A program made the position numbers and the translations under genes. From positions 38,448-102,447 of the forward strand of contig CAKOUU010000003.1 in the NCBI GenBank assembly GCA_934120675.1: a stretch of 64,000 nucleotides of DNA, in the 5' to 3' direction. Below, piece after piece: positions 1-7,964 of the stretch (its first letter is position 1; every line of letters starts with the position of its first letter). The notes below the pieces were generated by a model. That model was not told where the DNA came from and ran no database searches. It was given only the letters and a program-made list of their open reading frames with translations. This DNA is from an uncultured Clostridia bacterium (GTDB taxonomy: Bacteria > Bacillota > Clostridia > TANB77 > CAG-508).

Positions 1-2
1 AG

Positions 3-668
3 ATTGACACAGCAAATGGTAAGACAAATTATGAAATATATCAAAATGATAAAAAAATTACAAAAAATAAGTATATATATATAGAATATTTATTTGATAA
101 TTATTTTACAGCATGTAACGAAGATGGAAAACTAGGAGTTATAAACAGTAATGACGAAACAAAAATCAATTTTGAATATAATTCTATACAAAGAATTGAG
201 GGAACAAATCTTATAGAAACAATACAAAATGATACAAATACAATTCAAATATATACAAAAGATATGAAAAAAATCAGCGAATTAAAAAATGCTAATATAG
301 AAGTAAATTCTGATTATATTAAATTATACAATAATACAGAAATTAAATATATAACAAAAGATGGAAATGAAGTTAAAAATACAGAATTATTTGAGAACAA
401 CAAAATATTTGCAAATCAAAAAGACGGAAAATGGGGATTTGTAGATAAAAATGGAAAAGTTGTAATTGATTACAAATATGATTCTGTAACAGAGGTTAAT
501 AAATATGGCTTTGCTGGAATTGAGATGGACAAAAAATGGGGAATAGTTGATGAGAATGGAAATATTATAGTAGAACCTAGATATAAGTTAAATGATAAAA
601 ATCCAACATTTATTGGTGAATATTATCAAGTTACATATGGAAGCGGTGAAGTTTATTATACAAAATAA
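3..668 (+). CDS. WG-repeat protein (3' part, truncated by window edge)
   Basis: The frame is open from the first complete codon of the window, so the gene starts upstream; about 221 residues are visible. Two clear WG repeats are seen (KWGFVDKNGK near 430-500 and KWGIVDENGN near 535-590), and a weaker one (KLGVINSND) near 130-165. WG repeats are beta-rich units found in many secreted or surface proteins of Firmicutes and Bacteroidetes, and their ligands are mostly unknown. An internal ATG at 264 exists, but the repeats begin before it, so it is not the start. A strong terminator follows directly. The N-terminus is missing, so I cannot say whether there is a signal peptide. Confidence 0.75.
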   Translation: MDTANGKTNYEIYQNDKKITKNKYIYIEYLFDNYFTACNEDGKLGVINSNDETKINFEYNSIQRIEGTNLIETIQNDTNTIQIYTKDMKKISELKNANIEVNSDYIKLYNNTEIKYITKDGNEVKNTELFENNKIFANQKDGKWGFVDKNGKVVIDYKYDSVTEVNKYGFAGIEMDKKWGIVDENGNIIVEPRYKLNDKNPTFIGEYYQVTYGSGEVYYTK

Positions 669-675
669 AGTGGGG

Positions 676-720
676 GCATCCTTATTAGACATATAGTTTA
701 ATAAGGGTGCTTTTGTTTTA
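676..720 (+). terminator. Rho-independent terminator after the WG-repeat gene
   Basis: A 12-bp stem (GCATCCTTATTA with TAATAAGGGTGC, one G-U pair) spans 676-687 and 699-710 and is followed by a T-rich tract. Confidence 0.85.
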
Positions 721-872
721 TTTTAGCTTACTTTAATTTAAGCATCTGTAACAAAAAGAAGTTTAAAATCATAAAAAATAGTAAATAATAAAAATAATTT
801 CTAAAAAAACACCAAATAGAAAATGTGTATAAGGGAATAAAATGCACCAAATTTGAAAGGAAAAGTGATAAA

Positions 873-1733
873 ATGAAATTAGGTTTAGCATTATCAGGAG
901 GCGGTATAAGAGGAATAGCACATGCTGGAGTTCTTAAAGCATTAGAAGAAAATGATATAAAGATAGATGCAATAGGAGGTACAAGTTCAGGAAGTATAAT
1001 TGCAACATTATATGCAATGGGATATTCACCATATTATATTTACATATTGTTCAAAAAATATGCAAAAGATTTAGTAAATCAAAATACAATATCAAAAGTA
1101 ACAAACATAGGAAGCTTTATGGCAAATAAAAAAGCAAGTTTTCAAGGTTTTTATTCTGGCGAAGAAATAGAAGAGTGCTTTAACAACATTGCAGCACGAA
1201 AAGGAATTAAAACAATATCAGATATAAAAATGCCGATTGTAATTCCAACAGTTGATGTACAAAATTCAAAAAAATATGTGATTACAAACAATATACCTGA
1301 AAAAACTTGTTCAAATACAGAATATATAAATAACATCGGAATTGGCAAAGCAATTAGAGCAAGTTGCAGTTTTCCAGTATTTTTTAGTCCGTGTGAGTAT
1401 AATGAACATAAATTTTTGGATGGTGGAATATTAGACAATTTTCCAACAATTGAAGTTAGACATCAGGGGGCGGATAAAATGTTGACGGTTAATTTTAAGG
1501 CAGATGATATTGAGGAAAGTAGCAATATTATGGATATTGTTATGAGAACTATTGATATTATGGGAAATAAAATATCAGAGGAAAATATTAGTAATAGTGA
1601 TATGGTTTTGACTATTCAAACTGATAAAACAGGTTTGTTGGAAACTGAAAAATTGGATGCTTGTTATAAATATGGATACAGACAAACTATAAATCAAATT
1701 GATAAAATTAAAGATATGATAAATGCTATTTAA
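873..1733 (+). CDS. Patatin-like phospholipase (RssA/YlbK type)
   Basis: Predicted serine lipid acyl hydrolase of 286 residues. The patatin signature is complete: oxyanion-hole GGGIRG at residues 9-14, nucleophile elbow GTSSG at 36-40 (Ser38), and DGG with the catalytic Asp near residue 183. There is no signal peptide, so it is likely cytosolic or peripheral to the membrane. I take ATG 873 rather than the upstream GTG at 825: the family starts directly at the MKLGLALSGGG strand, and GAAAGG lies 12 bases before 873, whereas 825 has no ribosome binding site. The substrate is unknown; bacterial relatives act on phospholipids or lysophospholipids. It is followed by a palindrome and a cysteine desulfurase on the same strand. 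Confidence 0.88.
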   Translation: MKLGLALSGGGIRGIAHAGVLKALEENDIKIDAIGGTSSGSIIATLYAMGYSPYYIYILFKKYAKDLVNQNTISKVTNIGSFMANKKASFQGFYSGEEIEECFNNIAARKGIKTISDIKMPIVIPTVDVQNSKKYVITNNIPEKTCSNTEYINNIGIGKAIRASCSFPVFFSPCEYNEHKFLDGGILDNFPTIEVRHQGADKMLTVNFKADDIEESSNIMDIVMRTIDIMGNKISEENISNSDMVLTIQTDKTGLLETEKLDACYKYGYRQTINQIDKIKDMINAI

Positions 1734-1757
1734 TATTAAATTTTAGAAGTATCATAT

Positions 1758-1792
1758 ACAATAAATTTGAATATAATATACAAATTTATTGT
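1758..1792. promoter_or_regulatory. 12-bp inverted repeat around a TATAAT, upstream of the cysteine desulfurase
   Basis: ACAATAAATTTG (1758-1769) and CAAATTTATTGT (1781-1792) are perfect complements around an 11-base loop containing TATAAT. It lies 23 bases before the next start codon. It could be an operator over a promoter or a weak hairpin ending the patatin transcript; there is no T-run. Confidence 0.45.
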
Positions 1793-1814
1793 GTAAAAGA
1801 AAAGAGGAAAATTT

Positions 1815-2942
1815 ATGGAAGTCAGGTATTTTGATAACAGTGCAACAACAAGAATAAAAGAAGAGGTTCTAACCGAAATGTTCCCATACCTAAGCCGAGA
1901 ATATGGAAATCCATCATCATTATATAGCATAGGAAGGAAATCAAAAAGAGCTATAGAAGAAGCAAGAAAAAGAGTATCTTCATTAATAAATTGCAAACCA
2001 GAAGAAATATATTTTACAAGTTGTGGGTCTGAAAGTGACAATACAGCATTAAAAGGAATAGCATATGCAAATCAAAATAAAGGTAAGCACATTATAACAT
2101 CAAAAATTGAACATCCAGCAATTTTACATAGTTGCCAAAACTTGGAGAACAAAGGCTTTGAAGTAACATATTTAGATGTGGACAAAGATGGATTTGTAAA
2201 TTTAGGAACATTAGAAAATTCAATAAGACCAGATACAATTTTGATAAGCATAATGTTTGCAAATAACGAAATTGGAACAATAGAACCAATAGAAGAAATT
2301 GCAAAAATTGCACACAAAAATGGGATAATATTTCATACAGATGCGGTTCAGGCATGTGGAAATATCCCAATAGATGTACAAAAAATGGATATAGATATGC
2401 TTTCTTTATCAGGACATAAAATATATGCACCAAAGGGAATAGGGGCGTTATATGTAAAGAAGGAAATTGAGTTTGAACGTTTTATGGATGGAGGACATCA
2501 AGAAAAAAATAAAAGGTCTGGAACAGAAAATGTTGCAGAAATAGTTGCACTAGGAAAAGCCTGTAAAATAGCAGAGAAGAACATGGAAAAATATCAAAAT
2601 AAACTACAAACTTTAAGAAATTATTGTCTAGAAAAAATGAAAAAAAGTTTTCCCAATATCCATATAAATGGAACAATGGAAAAACGATTACCAGGAAATA
2701 TAAATATTAGTTTTGAAGGACAAAATGCAACAGAAATATTGTATAAATTGGATGAGATGGGGATTTGTGCATCAGGAGGTTCCGCCTGCTCATCAGGAGA
2801 TAATAGTCCATCACATGTACTAACTGCAATAGGTTTGCCAAGTGAATTAGCAAAAGGTGCAATACGATTCACATTTGGAGATTTTAACACCAAAGACGAT
2901 GTAGATTATCTAGTAAAAACGTTAGAGAAAATTTTAAATTAA
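1815..2942 (+). CDS. Cysteine desulfurase (NifS/IscS family)
   Basis: PLP-dependent enzyme of 375 residues that takes sulfur from cysteine, giving alanine and an enzyme persulfide for Fe-S cluster or thio-cofactor synthesis. Visible features are the PLP-lysine motif SGHKIYAPKG (Lys202), the HTDAVQACG region, and the persulfide cysteine in GGSACSSG (Cys325). GAGG precedes ATG 1815. There is no IscU, NifU or ThiI gene beside it, so the acceptor cannot be inferred from context. The last four bases (TTAA) are shared with the stop codon of the convergent FAD protein, so the two genes end on each other without a terminator between them. Confidence 0.92.
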   Translation: MEVRYFDNSATTRIKEEVLTEMFPYLSREYGNPSSLYSIGRKSKRAIEEARKRVSSLINCKPEEIYFTSCGSESDNTALKGIAYANQNKGKHIITSKIEHPAILHSCQNLENKGFEVTYLDVDKDGFVNLGTLENSIRPDTILISIMFANNEIGTIEPIEEIAKIAHKNGIIFHTDAVQACGNIPIDVQKMDIDMLSLSGHKIYAPKGIGALYVKKEIEFERFMDGGHQEKNKRSGTENVAEIVALGKACKIAEKNMEKYQNKLQTLRNYCLEKMKKSFPNIHINGTMEKRLPGNINISFEGQNATEILYKLDEMGICASGGSACSSGDNSPSHVLTAIGLPSELAKGAIRFTFGDFNTKDDVDYLVKTLEKILN

Positions 2943-4531
2943 AAATTTTTTCTTGCAATTGCAGAAATTGCACACTTAATACCATCAACAGCAGCAGACA
3001 TTATACCACCAGCATAACCAGCACCTTCACCACAAGGGTAAATTCCGCGGATATTAGAAACTAAATTTTCATCCCTTAAAATTCTTACAGGAGAAGAACT
3101 ACGAGTTTCCATACCAGTTAAGATACTATCTGGATTTGCAAAACCATGTAATCTAGTATCAAAAAATTTAATACCATCTTTCAAAGTTGTTGAAACAAAT
3201 TCAGGCATAATATCATTTAAATTAGATAAAGTAACACCAGGTTTATAAGATGGCTCAACAGTACCTATAAAGGTACTTTTTATATTTTTATCAAAATCTT
3301 CAAACCTTTGTATTGGAGCAAAATAATTTGAACCACCAAGGATAAAGGCCTTTTCTTCCAAATCTTTTTGAAAATCAATACCAGATAAAGGATTTTTGCA
3401 ATCTTTAAAATCTTCAGGAGTTACATTAACCAAAACAGCAGAATTCGCATTTCTGCCATTACGAGCAAAGTAACTCATACCATTAGTTACAATAGTTTTT
3501 TCTTCACTTGAAGATGGCATAACAGTACCACCTGGACACATGCAAAATGTATAGCAAGAACGTCCAGAAGGATCATGATATGCAAGTTTGTAATCAGCAG
3601 AAGGCAGTTTTAATTTTGTCAAAGTTCCATATTGAGCCTTATTTATTTCACTTTGTAAATGTTCAATTCTAACACCAACAGAAAAGTTTTTTGGTTCTAA
3701 CAACAGACCCTTTTCATAAACTTTTTTAAATGTATCTCTTGAACTATGACCAATTGCAAGTATAACAACATTTGCATCGATTTTTTCTGTTGCATCAGTA
3801 TCTAAATGATTAACAATAACTTTAGAAACAGAACTGTTAGTAGTTTCCAAATCAATAAATTTTGTATTAAATAAGAAAGTTCCACCTTGAGCAATAATAT
3901 AATTTCTAATATTTTTAATAATATTTACTAAATTATCTGTACCAATATGTGGTTTAGTTAAATACAAAATTTGTTCAGGTGCACCAAATTTAACAAACTC
4001 TTCTAAAACAGTTTTACAATAAGGCGAATTTATACCAGATGTAAGTTTTCCATCAGAAAAAGTACCAGCACCACCTTCACCAAATTGGACATTAGAATTA
4101 GTGTTCAAAATACCATTATTTATAAAATTATCAACAGTTTTTTTACGATTTTCAACCTGCTCACCTTGTTCTATAACAATTGGCTTGTATCCATACTTAA
4201 CAAAAGTCAAAGCTGCAAATAAACCACTTGGACCTGCACCGACTATTACAGGTCTAACAGATTTATTTAAATTTAATTCAAATTGTGGTTGACTCAAATT
4301 TTTAATTAAGGAAATATCTTTATTTTTTAAGTATTTTTCCTCATTCTTTATACACATGTCAATAGAATATGTATAATGCACATCATCTTTTTTTCGTGCA
4401 TCTATTGATTTTTTTGAAATGTGCCATTCAATAATATTTTCTTCTTTAATTTTATATTTTTTAATTGCTGTTTGCAAAACTTCTTCGTCTGTTATGTCTT
4501 TGTATATTTTTATATTACTTATTCTTATCAT
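2939..4531 (-). CDS. FAD-dependent oxidoreductase, uncharacterised dehydrogenase family (COG2509-like)
   Basis: Cytosolic flavoprotein of 530 residues. After an N-terminal region of about 90 residues of unknown role comes a classic dinucleotide-binding motif (VIVGAGPSGLFAAL), then GEGGAGTFSDGKL, and near the C-terminus GIYPCGEGAGYAGG, which closes the FAD site. This arrangement matches the widespread but biochemically uncharacterised COG2509 family; I do not assign a substrate. The gene is separated from its upstream neighbour by about 200 bp carrying two palindromes, one of them just upstream of its start. Its stop overlaps that of the cysteine desulfurase on the other strand by four bases. 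Confidence 0.85.
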   Translation of the reverse strand: MIRISNIKIYKDITDEEVLQTAIKKYKIKEENIIEWHISKKSIDARKKDDVHYTYSIDMCIKNEEKYLKNKDISLIKNLSQPQFELNLNKSVRPVIVGAGPSGLFAALTFVKYGYKPIVIEQGEQVENRKKTVDNFINNGILNTNSNVQFGEGGAGTFSDGKLTSGINSPYCKTVLEEFVKFGAPEQILYLTKPHIGTDNLVNIIKNIRNYIIAQGGTFLFNTKFIDLETTNSSVSKVIVNHLDTDATEKIDANVVILAIGHSSRDTFKKVYEKGLLLEPKNFSVGVRIEHLQSEINKAQYGTLTKLKLPSADYKLAYHDPSGRSCYTFCMCPGGTVMPSSSEEKTIVTNGMSYFARNGRNANSAVLVNVTPEDFKDCKNPLSGIDFQKDLEEKAFILGGSNYFAPIQRFEDFDKNIKSTFIGTVEPSYKPGVTLSNLNDIMPEFVSTTLKDGIKFFDTRLHGFANPDSILTGMETRSSSPVRILRDENLVSNIRGIYPCGEGAGYAGGIMSAAVDGIKCAISAIARKNF

Positions 4532-4564
4532 TTTTGTATCCTTTCAAATTTTTTTATATTCTAT

Positions 4565-4591
4565 GAAAGTTATCATAGTATGATAACTTTC
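4565..4591. promoter_or_regulatory. 13-1-13 perfect palindrome upstream of the FAD protein gene
   Basis: GAAAGTTATCATA (4565-4577) and TATGATAACTTTC (4579-4591) form a perfect palindrome with one central base, 34 bases upstream of the minus-strand start at 4531. The shape resembles a dimeric repressor operator, though it does not match a known box that I can name with confidence. Confidence 0.5.
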
Positions 4592-4610
4592 TGTAGAAGA
4601 TAAATATGGC

Positions 4611-4659
4611 AGAAATTAGATTTTGTAGCAGTTTGTACTGCATACAAAATCTTAATTCT
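4611..4659. repeat. Imperfect inverted repeat with 17-base arms
   Basis: Arms 4611-4627 and 4643-4659 (core AGATTTTGTA with TACAAAATCT) enclose a second small stem (GCAG with CTGC). It lies between two minus-strand genes. There is no T-run, so it is more like a palindromic repeat than a terminator. Confidence 0.5.
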
Positions 4660-4699
4660 GGTTTCCTATATTATATAATTTTATTTTTATAAAGTAAAG

Positions 4700-4724
4700 G
4701 AGGTGTGTTTAACAAACACACCTC
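4700..4724 (-). terminator. Terminator hairpin of the 107-residue unknown gene
   Basis: A perfect 11-bp stem (GAGGTGTGTTT with AAACACACCTC) with a 3-base loop lies just after the minus-strand stop at 4733. The following minus-strand sequence is T-rich but interrupted. Confidence 0.7.
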
Positions 4725-4732
4725 AATGAAAT

Positions 4733-5056
4733 TTATTTTAGAGGTACTAACATACCTGAAGCATCATAAATACAAATACCTGTATCATATGCGATGCTCA
4801 TTTCATATCCATTAGGAATATTAGCATTTAGCCCCACACTATTGGCAATGTTATCAAGTATTTCAAAATTTTTCTTGTATTGCCCAGGCTTATAACTTGA
4901 AAGTTCTATATGTGCATATTTTGAAACTGCATTATCAATTTTCCATGATAAAACTTTCCGAAATGCATCTAAAATGTTAGGTTCAACCCCCAAGTTATAC
5001 TCCTCTATTTTTTCTGCCCACCAATTGGCAGCAGTTTCACCGTAATTTTTTCTCAT
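4733..5056 (-). CDS. Unknown small protein, 107 residues
   Basis: I do not recognise this family. It is a soluble, mostly helical-looking protein with an N-terminal NWWAEKIEEY motif and no signal peptide or membrane segment. The gene looks real: a consensus promoter, an AAGGAGG ribosome binding site and a terminator all flank it. It contains one in-frame CGG codon (plus-strand 4958-4960, FRKVL context). Reading straight through gives a sensible protein, while a +1 shift there would soon end it. It is therefore one of the few genes in this window that appear to use CGG as arginine. Confidence 0.7.
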   Translation of the reverse strand: MRKNYGETAANWWAEKIEEYNLGVEPNILDAFRKVLSWKIDNAVSKYAHIELSSYKPGQYKKNFEILDNIANSVGLNANIPNGYEMSIAYDTGICIYDASGMLVPLK

Positions 5057-5110
5057 AGATGTTTTTCCTCCTTAAACTAAAAATTACATTTATATGTTTC
5101 AACAAAGATT

Positions 5111-5139
5111 ATTATAACACAGAATTGTTTTAAAATCAA
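5111..5139 (-). promoter_or_regulatory. Sigma-A type promoter for the 107-residue gene
   Basis: On the minus strand, TTGATT (5134-5139), a 17-bp spacer and TATAAT (5111-5116) stand upstream of the start codon at 5056. Confidence 0.7.
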
Positions 5140-5250
5140 CATTATGTCAATAAAATGGAAAAATAAGGAAATGCAAGAAAAAAATCAAATTAGCGCAAGA
5201 AAAAAAGCATTGGAATTATTAAAAGAGCAAGTATAATAAAAATATCATGA

Positions 5251-5523
5251 TTACTTCATGAGATTTTTATTATACATATCAACTCTAACAGGTAACTTTT
5301 TAGCTAATTTTGCAGTCTCTTCATTAAAAAGCAAATCAGGTTTTATGCGAAAAGATTTAGCAATAAAATCAATATTTTTACAAGTCAAATTGGCATTACC
5401 AGTTTCGATAACACTTATATATGCCATTTTAAATTTTGTTTTATTAGCATACTGTTCTTGTGTCCATTTATTTTTATATCTATACCATTTAGTATTAAGT
5501 CCAACCAATTCCATAGAAGTCAT
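5251..5523 (-). CDS. XRE-family helix-turn-helix regulator
   Basis: A 90-residue DNA-binding protein. The HTH_3 fold is visible at about residues 10-65: WTQEQYANKTKFKMAYISVIETGNANLTCKN is a standard helix 2-turn-helix 3 arrangement, followed by a short basic tail. GGAGATG precedes the ATG. It is not paired with a toxin, restriction or phage gene here, and the targets are unknown. It is divergent from the small membrane protein at 5713, and the AT-rich 190-bp gap between them may hold its operator. Confidence 0.8.
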   Translation of the reverse strand: MTSMELVGLNTKWYRYKNKWTQEQYANKTKFKMAYISVIETGNANLTCKNIDFIAKSFRIKPDLLFNEETAKLAKKLPVRVDMYNKNLMK

Positions 5524-5655
5524 AAAATCATCTCCATTCTTTTTATAAAAATATAATATAAAAATTAATTATATATAAATTATAAAGATAAAATTTATAT
5601 AACTTAATACCATTAAAACTTATTAATATATATCTAAAGAATTTTCCAAAAATAC

Positions 5656-5684
5656 TTGAAAAATAAAGTTTAATATGATAAAGT
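5656..5684 (+). promoter_or_regulatory. Probable promoter of the small membrane protein / LPXTG pair
   Basis: TTGAAA (5656-5661), 17 bp, TAAAGT (5679-5684), followed by GAAAGGAG and ATG 5713. Confidence 0.5.
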
Positions 5685-5712
5685 AAAATAAAAATAAGAA
5701 AGGAGAAGAACA

Positions 5713-6003
5713 ATGATTGATTTAATTTTAATTATAATAATTATTGTAAGTTTAGCAAAACCAGATATTTTACTTTCTAAAAAAATGAAAGAAAAAGCAA
5801 ATGAAGAACAAAAAAATATACTTACAAAAAACCTAAGAAAAATATATGCAATAATGGTTGCATTATTTGAATCACTTGCACTTATGAGATATCAAGAAAC
5901 AGTTGGAATACTTTTAACAATTGTCTTTCTTATACTATTTTTTGTTATATCAGTGCCAGCAATTAAAGAAAATTCAAAAATAACAAAAGAACTAAATGGA
6001 TAA
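5713..6003 (+). CDS. Small membrane protein of unknown function, 96 residues
   Basis: I do not recognise the family. The protein starts with a very hydrophobic stretch (residues 1-15), then a charged segment rich in Lys and Glu, then two further hydrophobic stretches ending near residue 85, giving perhaps two or three membrane helices. AAAGGAG precedes the ATG. It ends 31 bases before the LPXTG surface protein on the same strand, and both probably share the promoter at 5656, so it may assist that protein or its export. Confidence 0.6.
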   Translation: MIDLILIIIIIVSLAKPDILLSKKMKEKANEEQKNILTKNLRKIYAIMVALFESLALMRYQETVGILLTIVFLILFFVISVPAIKENSKITKELNG

Positions 6004-6034
6004 TTGAAATCATGCAAAAGAGGAGAAAAAGTAT

Positions 6035-6958
6035 ATGATTATGAAAAAAAATAAAATAGCATTAATATTATTAATAATGTTATTAATAGCATTAACACCA
6101 CTAAAAACAATAAAAGCGCATAATGTAGACTTGGATCCAGAATCTTTAATATCATTACCAATGATGATATTAGGAGACAGTGGAACCGTTACAATAAAAA
6201 ATACAGTAACAGACTATACCTTATACTTTCAGGCAGTAAAAATAGACAATTCAACATATTCTCAAATAAATCAAGTTGAGGCAGAAGGTAAAAATAAATT
6301 GGCAAAATTGAAAGAAGAATATAAAACATTAGAAACAGAAGTTAAGCCACTAAAAGAAAAATATAATACAGCATATGATGCATACGCTGAAGGACTAAAA
6401 AATACATCTCTAACTGAAACGGAAAAGGAAAAACTAAAAGCAGATTATGAAACATCAAAAAATAATTATCAAGATAAAATGAAAGAATATAATGATAAAG
6501 TTGATGAATATAACAACATGGCTACAGAGACAAATAATAAAATAAATGAATTAACACCTATGTATATTGAAAATAACTGGGTAAAAACGACAGATAACAA
6601 TATTTCAATAGATACAAAAGAATTTACTGGAAAACAACCTTATACAATATGGATAAAATTAGTAACAACAGAAGGGACATATTATGACGAAGGAATTTAT
6701 ACTGTAACAGGAACAAAGACAGAAGAAGATACTAAAAAAGAAGATGATGTAGTTGATGATTCAAAAAATAATGAAAATTCAAATAAAGAAGAAAAAAATA
6801 ACTTAATAGAATTCCAAAATACAAATGATAACACAACTGCACAGGGAAAATTACCATTTACAGGGGAAAATAAGATTTATTTAATTAGTATAGTGTCTAT
6901 AATTATTATAGCAATAATTTCTTATAATAAGTATTTTAAATATAAAGATATCAAGTAA
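6035..6958 (+). CDS. LPXTG-anchored surface protein with coiled-coil region
   Basis: A 307-residue cell-wall protein. It has an N-terminal signal peptide (basic MIMKKNK, hydrophobic core, cleavage near TIKA-HN) and a beta-rich N-terminal domain. Residues of roughly 90-170, rich in Lys and Glu, are likely a coiled coil. After a short beta segment come an acidic, Asn-rich linker and a C-terminal sorting signal: LPFTG near residue 273, a hydrophobic helix and a short basic tail. This is the standard substrate layout for a class A-type sortase, but no sortase gene lies in the window. ATG 6035 is chosen because AGGAG stands 9 bases upstream; the second ATG at 6041 would be too far. Confidence 0.8.
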   Translation: MIMKKNKIALILLIMLLIALTPLKTIKAHNVDLDPESLISLPMMILGDSGTVTIKNTVTDYTLYFQAVKIDNSTYSQINQVEAEGKNKLAKLKEEYKTLETEVKPLKEKYNTAYDAYAEGLKNTSLTETEKEKLKADYETSKNNYQDKMKEYNDKVDEYNNMATETNNKINELTPMYIENNWVKTTDNNISIDTKEFTGKQPYTIWIKLVTTEGTYYDEGIYTVTGTKTEEDTKKEDDVVDDSKNNENSNKEEKNNLIEFQNTNDNTTAQGKLPFTGENKIYLISIVSIIIIAIISYNKYFKYKDIK

Positions 6959-6976
6959 TAATATTATCAAATTTAT

Positions 6977-7017
6977 AAAATGTGATACAGCAGAATAGCT
7001 GATGTATCGCATTTTTT
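6977..7017 (+). terminator. Terminator after the LPXTG gene
   Basis: The stem TGTGATACAGC pairs with GCTGATGTATCGCA (a small bulge and one G-U pair) and is followed by six T residues. Confidence 0.8.
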
Positions 7018-7093
7018 GCGTTAAAATTCATATTTGAGATTGAGAATTGTAACTTTTTATATTGATATAATTAAAATAAAATCCAAAAAGGTA

Positions 7094-7122
7094 TTGACAA
7101 ACTAAAAGTTAGATAGTATAAT
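7094..7122 (+). promoter_or_regulatory. Full-consensus sigma-A promoter
   Basis: TTGACA (7094-7099), a 17-bp spacer and TATAAT (7117-7122) precede the RNase H-winged helix gene. Both hexamers are perfect consensus, so strong expression or repressor control is likely. Confidence 0.85.
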
Positions 7123-7174
7123 CAAACAAAAGTTCGAGATAAACTACGAAGTTATATAAAAAGGAGAGAGAAAC

Positions 7175-7888
7175 ATAGAAACACAAAATATATGTGAAAT
7201 ATACACAGATGCTAGTTTTGACAGTAATATAAATCTTGCGACATATGGAATAGTAATTATTCAAAATAATAAAATAATAAAAACATTTTCAAAACAATGC
7301 AAGAAAAAAATAGAAAACTCAACAGAAAGTGAAATATTTGCTATATTTCAGGCAATGAACGTAATAGAAAGTAATTTAATAAAGCAAATTAATAACAAAA
7401 AAATTATGATAAAAACAGACTGTTCTGGAGCAAAACAAATTCTGGAAAGTCCTAATGGAAGAGTATTCAAACAAGATATTAAATTATATAACAAAATAAA
7501 AGAAACATATAGAAGGATTTTAGTTAAAGCAAACACATATAATAAAGAATTTTCAGTACAATGGATTCCAAGAGACCAGAATAAGAAAGCACATAAATGT
7601 GCATATAAAGCGTTACAAAAGCTTAAAATGCAAGGATGTAATGCTATAATAACAGAGAAAAGAACACTTTTGAAAGTGTTAAAAAAATTTAAAACAAAGC
7701 AATGCAAGGTACTAATTTATTTATGTTTGATTGCAAATGAAAACAAAGAAGTTATAAGAACACAAAGGGATGTGGCAAAAGCATTAGGAGCTACAGCATC
7801 AAGTATTTGCATAATTTATAAAGAACTTATTTCATTAAATATATTGAAAAAAATATGTAATGGAAAATATTTGCTAAATTTAAAGTGA
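7175..7888 (+). CDS. RNase H-fold protein fused to a winged helix domain (apparent ATA start)
   Basis: A 237-residue protein. Residues 6-145 show the RNase H fold: YTDAS (Asp12), STESE with the helix acid (Glu53), KTDCSGA (Asp82), and a final WIPRDQNKKAHK helix in which the fourth acidic residue seems to be His (about 140). Activity may therefore be altered. Residues from about 160 to 237 look like a winged helix-turn-helix (TQRDVAKALGATASSIC). The only ATG (7355) would cut away half of the RNase H domain. The frame is open back to 7175, where an ATA stands 8 bases after AGGAG, and an in-frame stop precedes that site. So either ATA is the start or the original ATG has mutated. The role is unknown; context suggests an accessory element. 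Confidence 0.65.
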   Translation: METQNICEIYTDASFDSNINLATYGIVIIQNNKIIKTFSKQCKKKIENSTESEIFAIFQAMNVIESNLIKQINNKKIMIKTDCSGAKQILESPNGRVFKQDIKLYNKIKETYRRILVKANTYNKEFSVQWIPRDQNKKAHKCAYKALQKLKMQGCNAIITEKRTLLKVLKKFKTKQCKVLIYLCLIANENKEVIRTQRDVAKALGATASSICIIYKELISLNILKKICNGKYLLNLK

Positions 7889-7964
7889 GATTCAAAATGA
7901 GTATAGAATAAATTTAAAAAATATGGTAAAATTATTAAAAATATTAATAGAGGAGATTTCTAGG

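Noticed and set aside
825..872. GTG start at 825 for the patatin gene
   Set aside because: No ribosome binding site, and the extra 16 residues do not fit the family N-terminus.
5144..5236. A 30-codon frame (MSIKWKNKEMQEKN...) between two minus-strand genes
   Set aside because: No ribosome binding site and it starts at the promoter of a divergent gene; at most a fragment of a lost gene.
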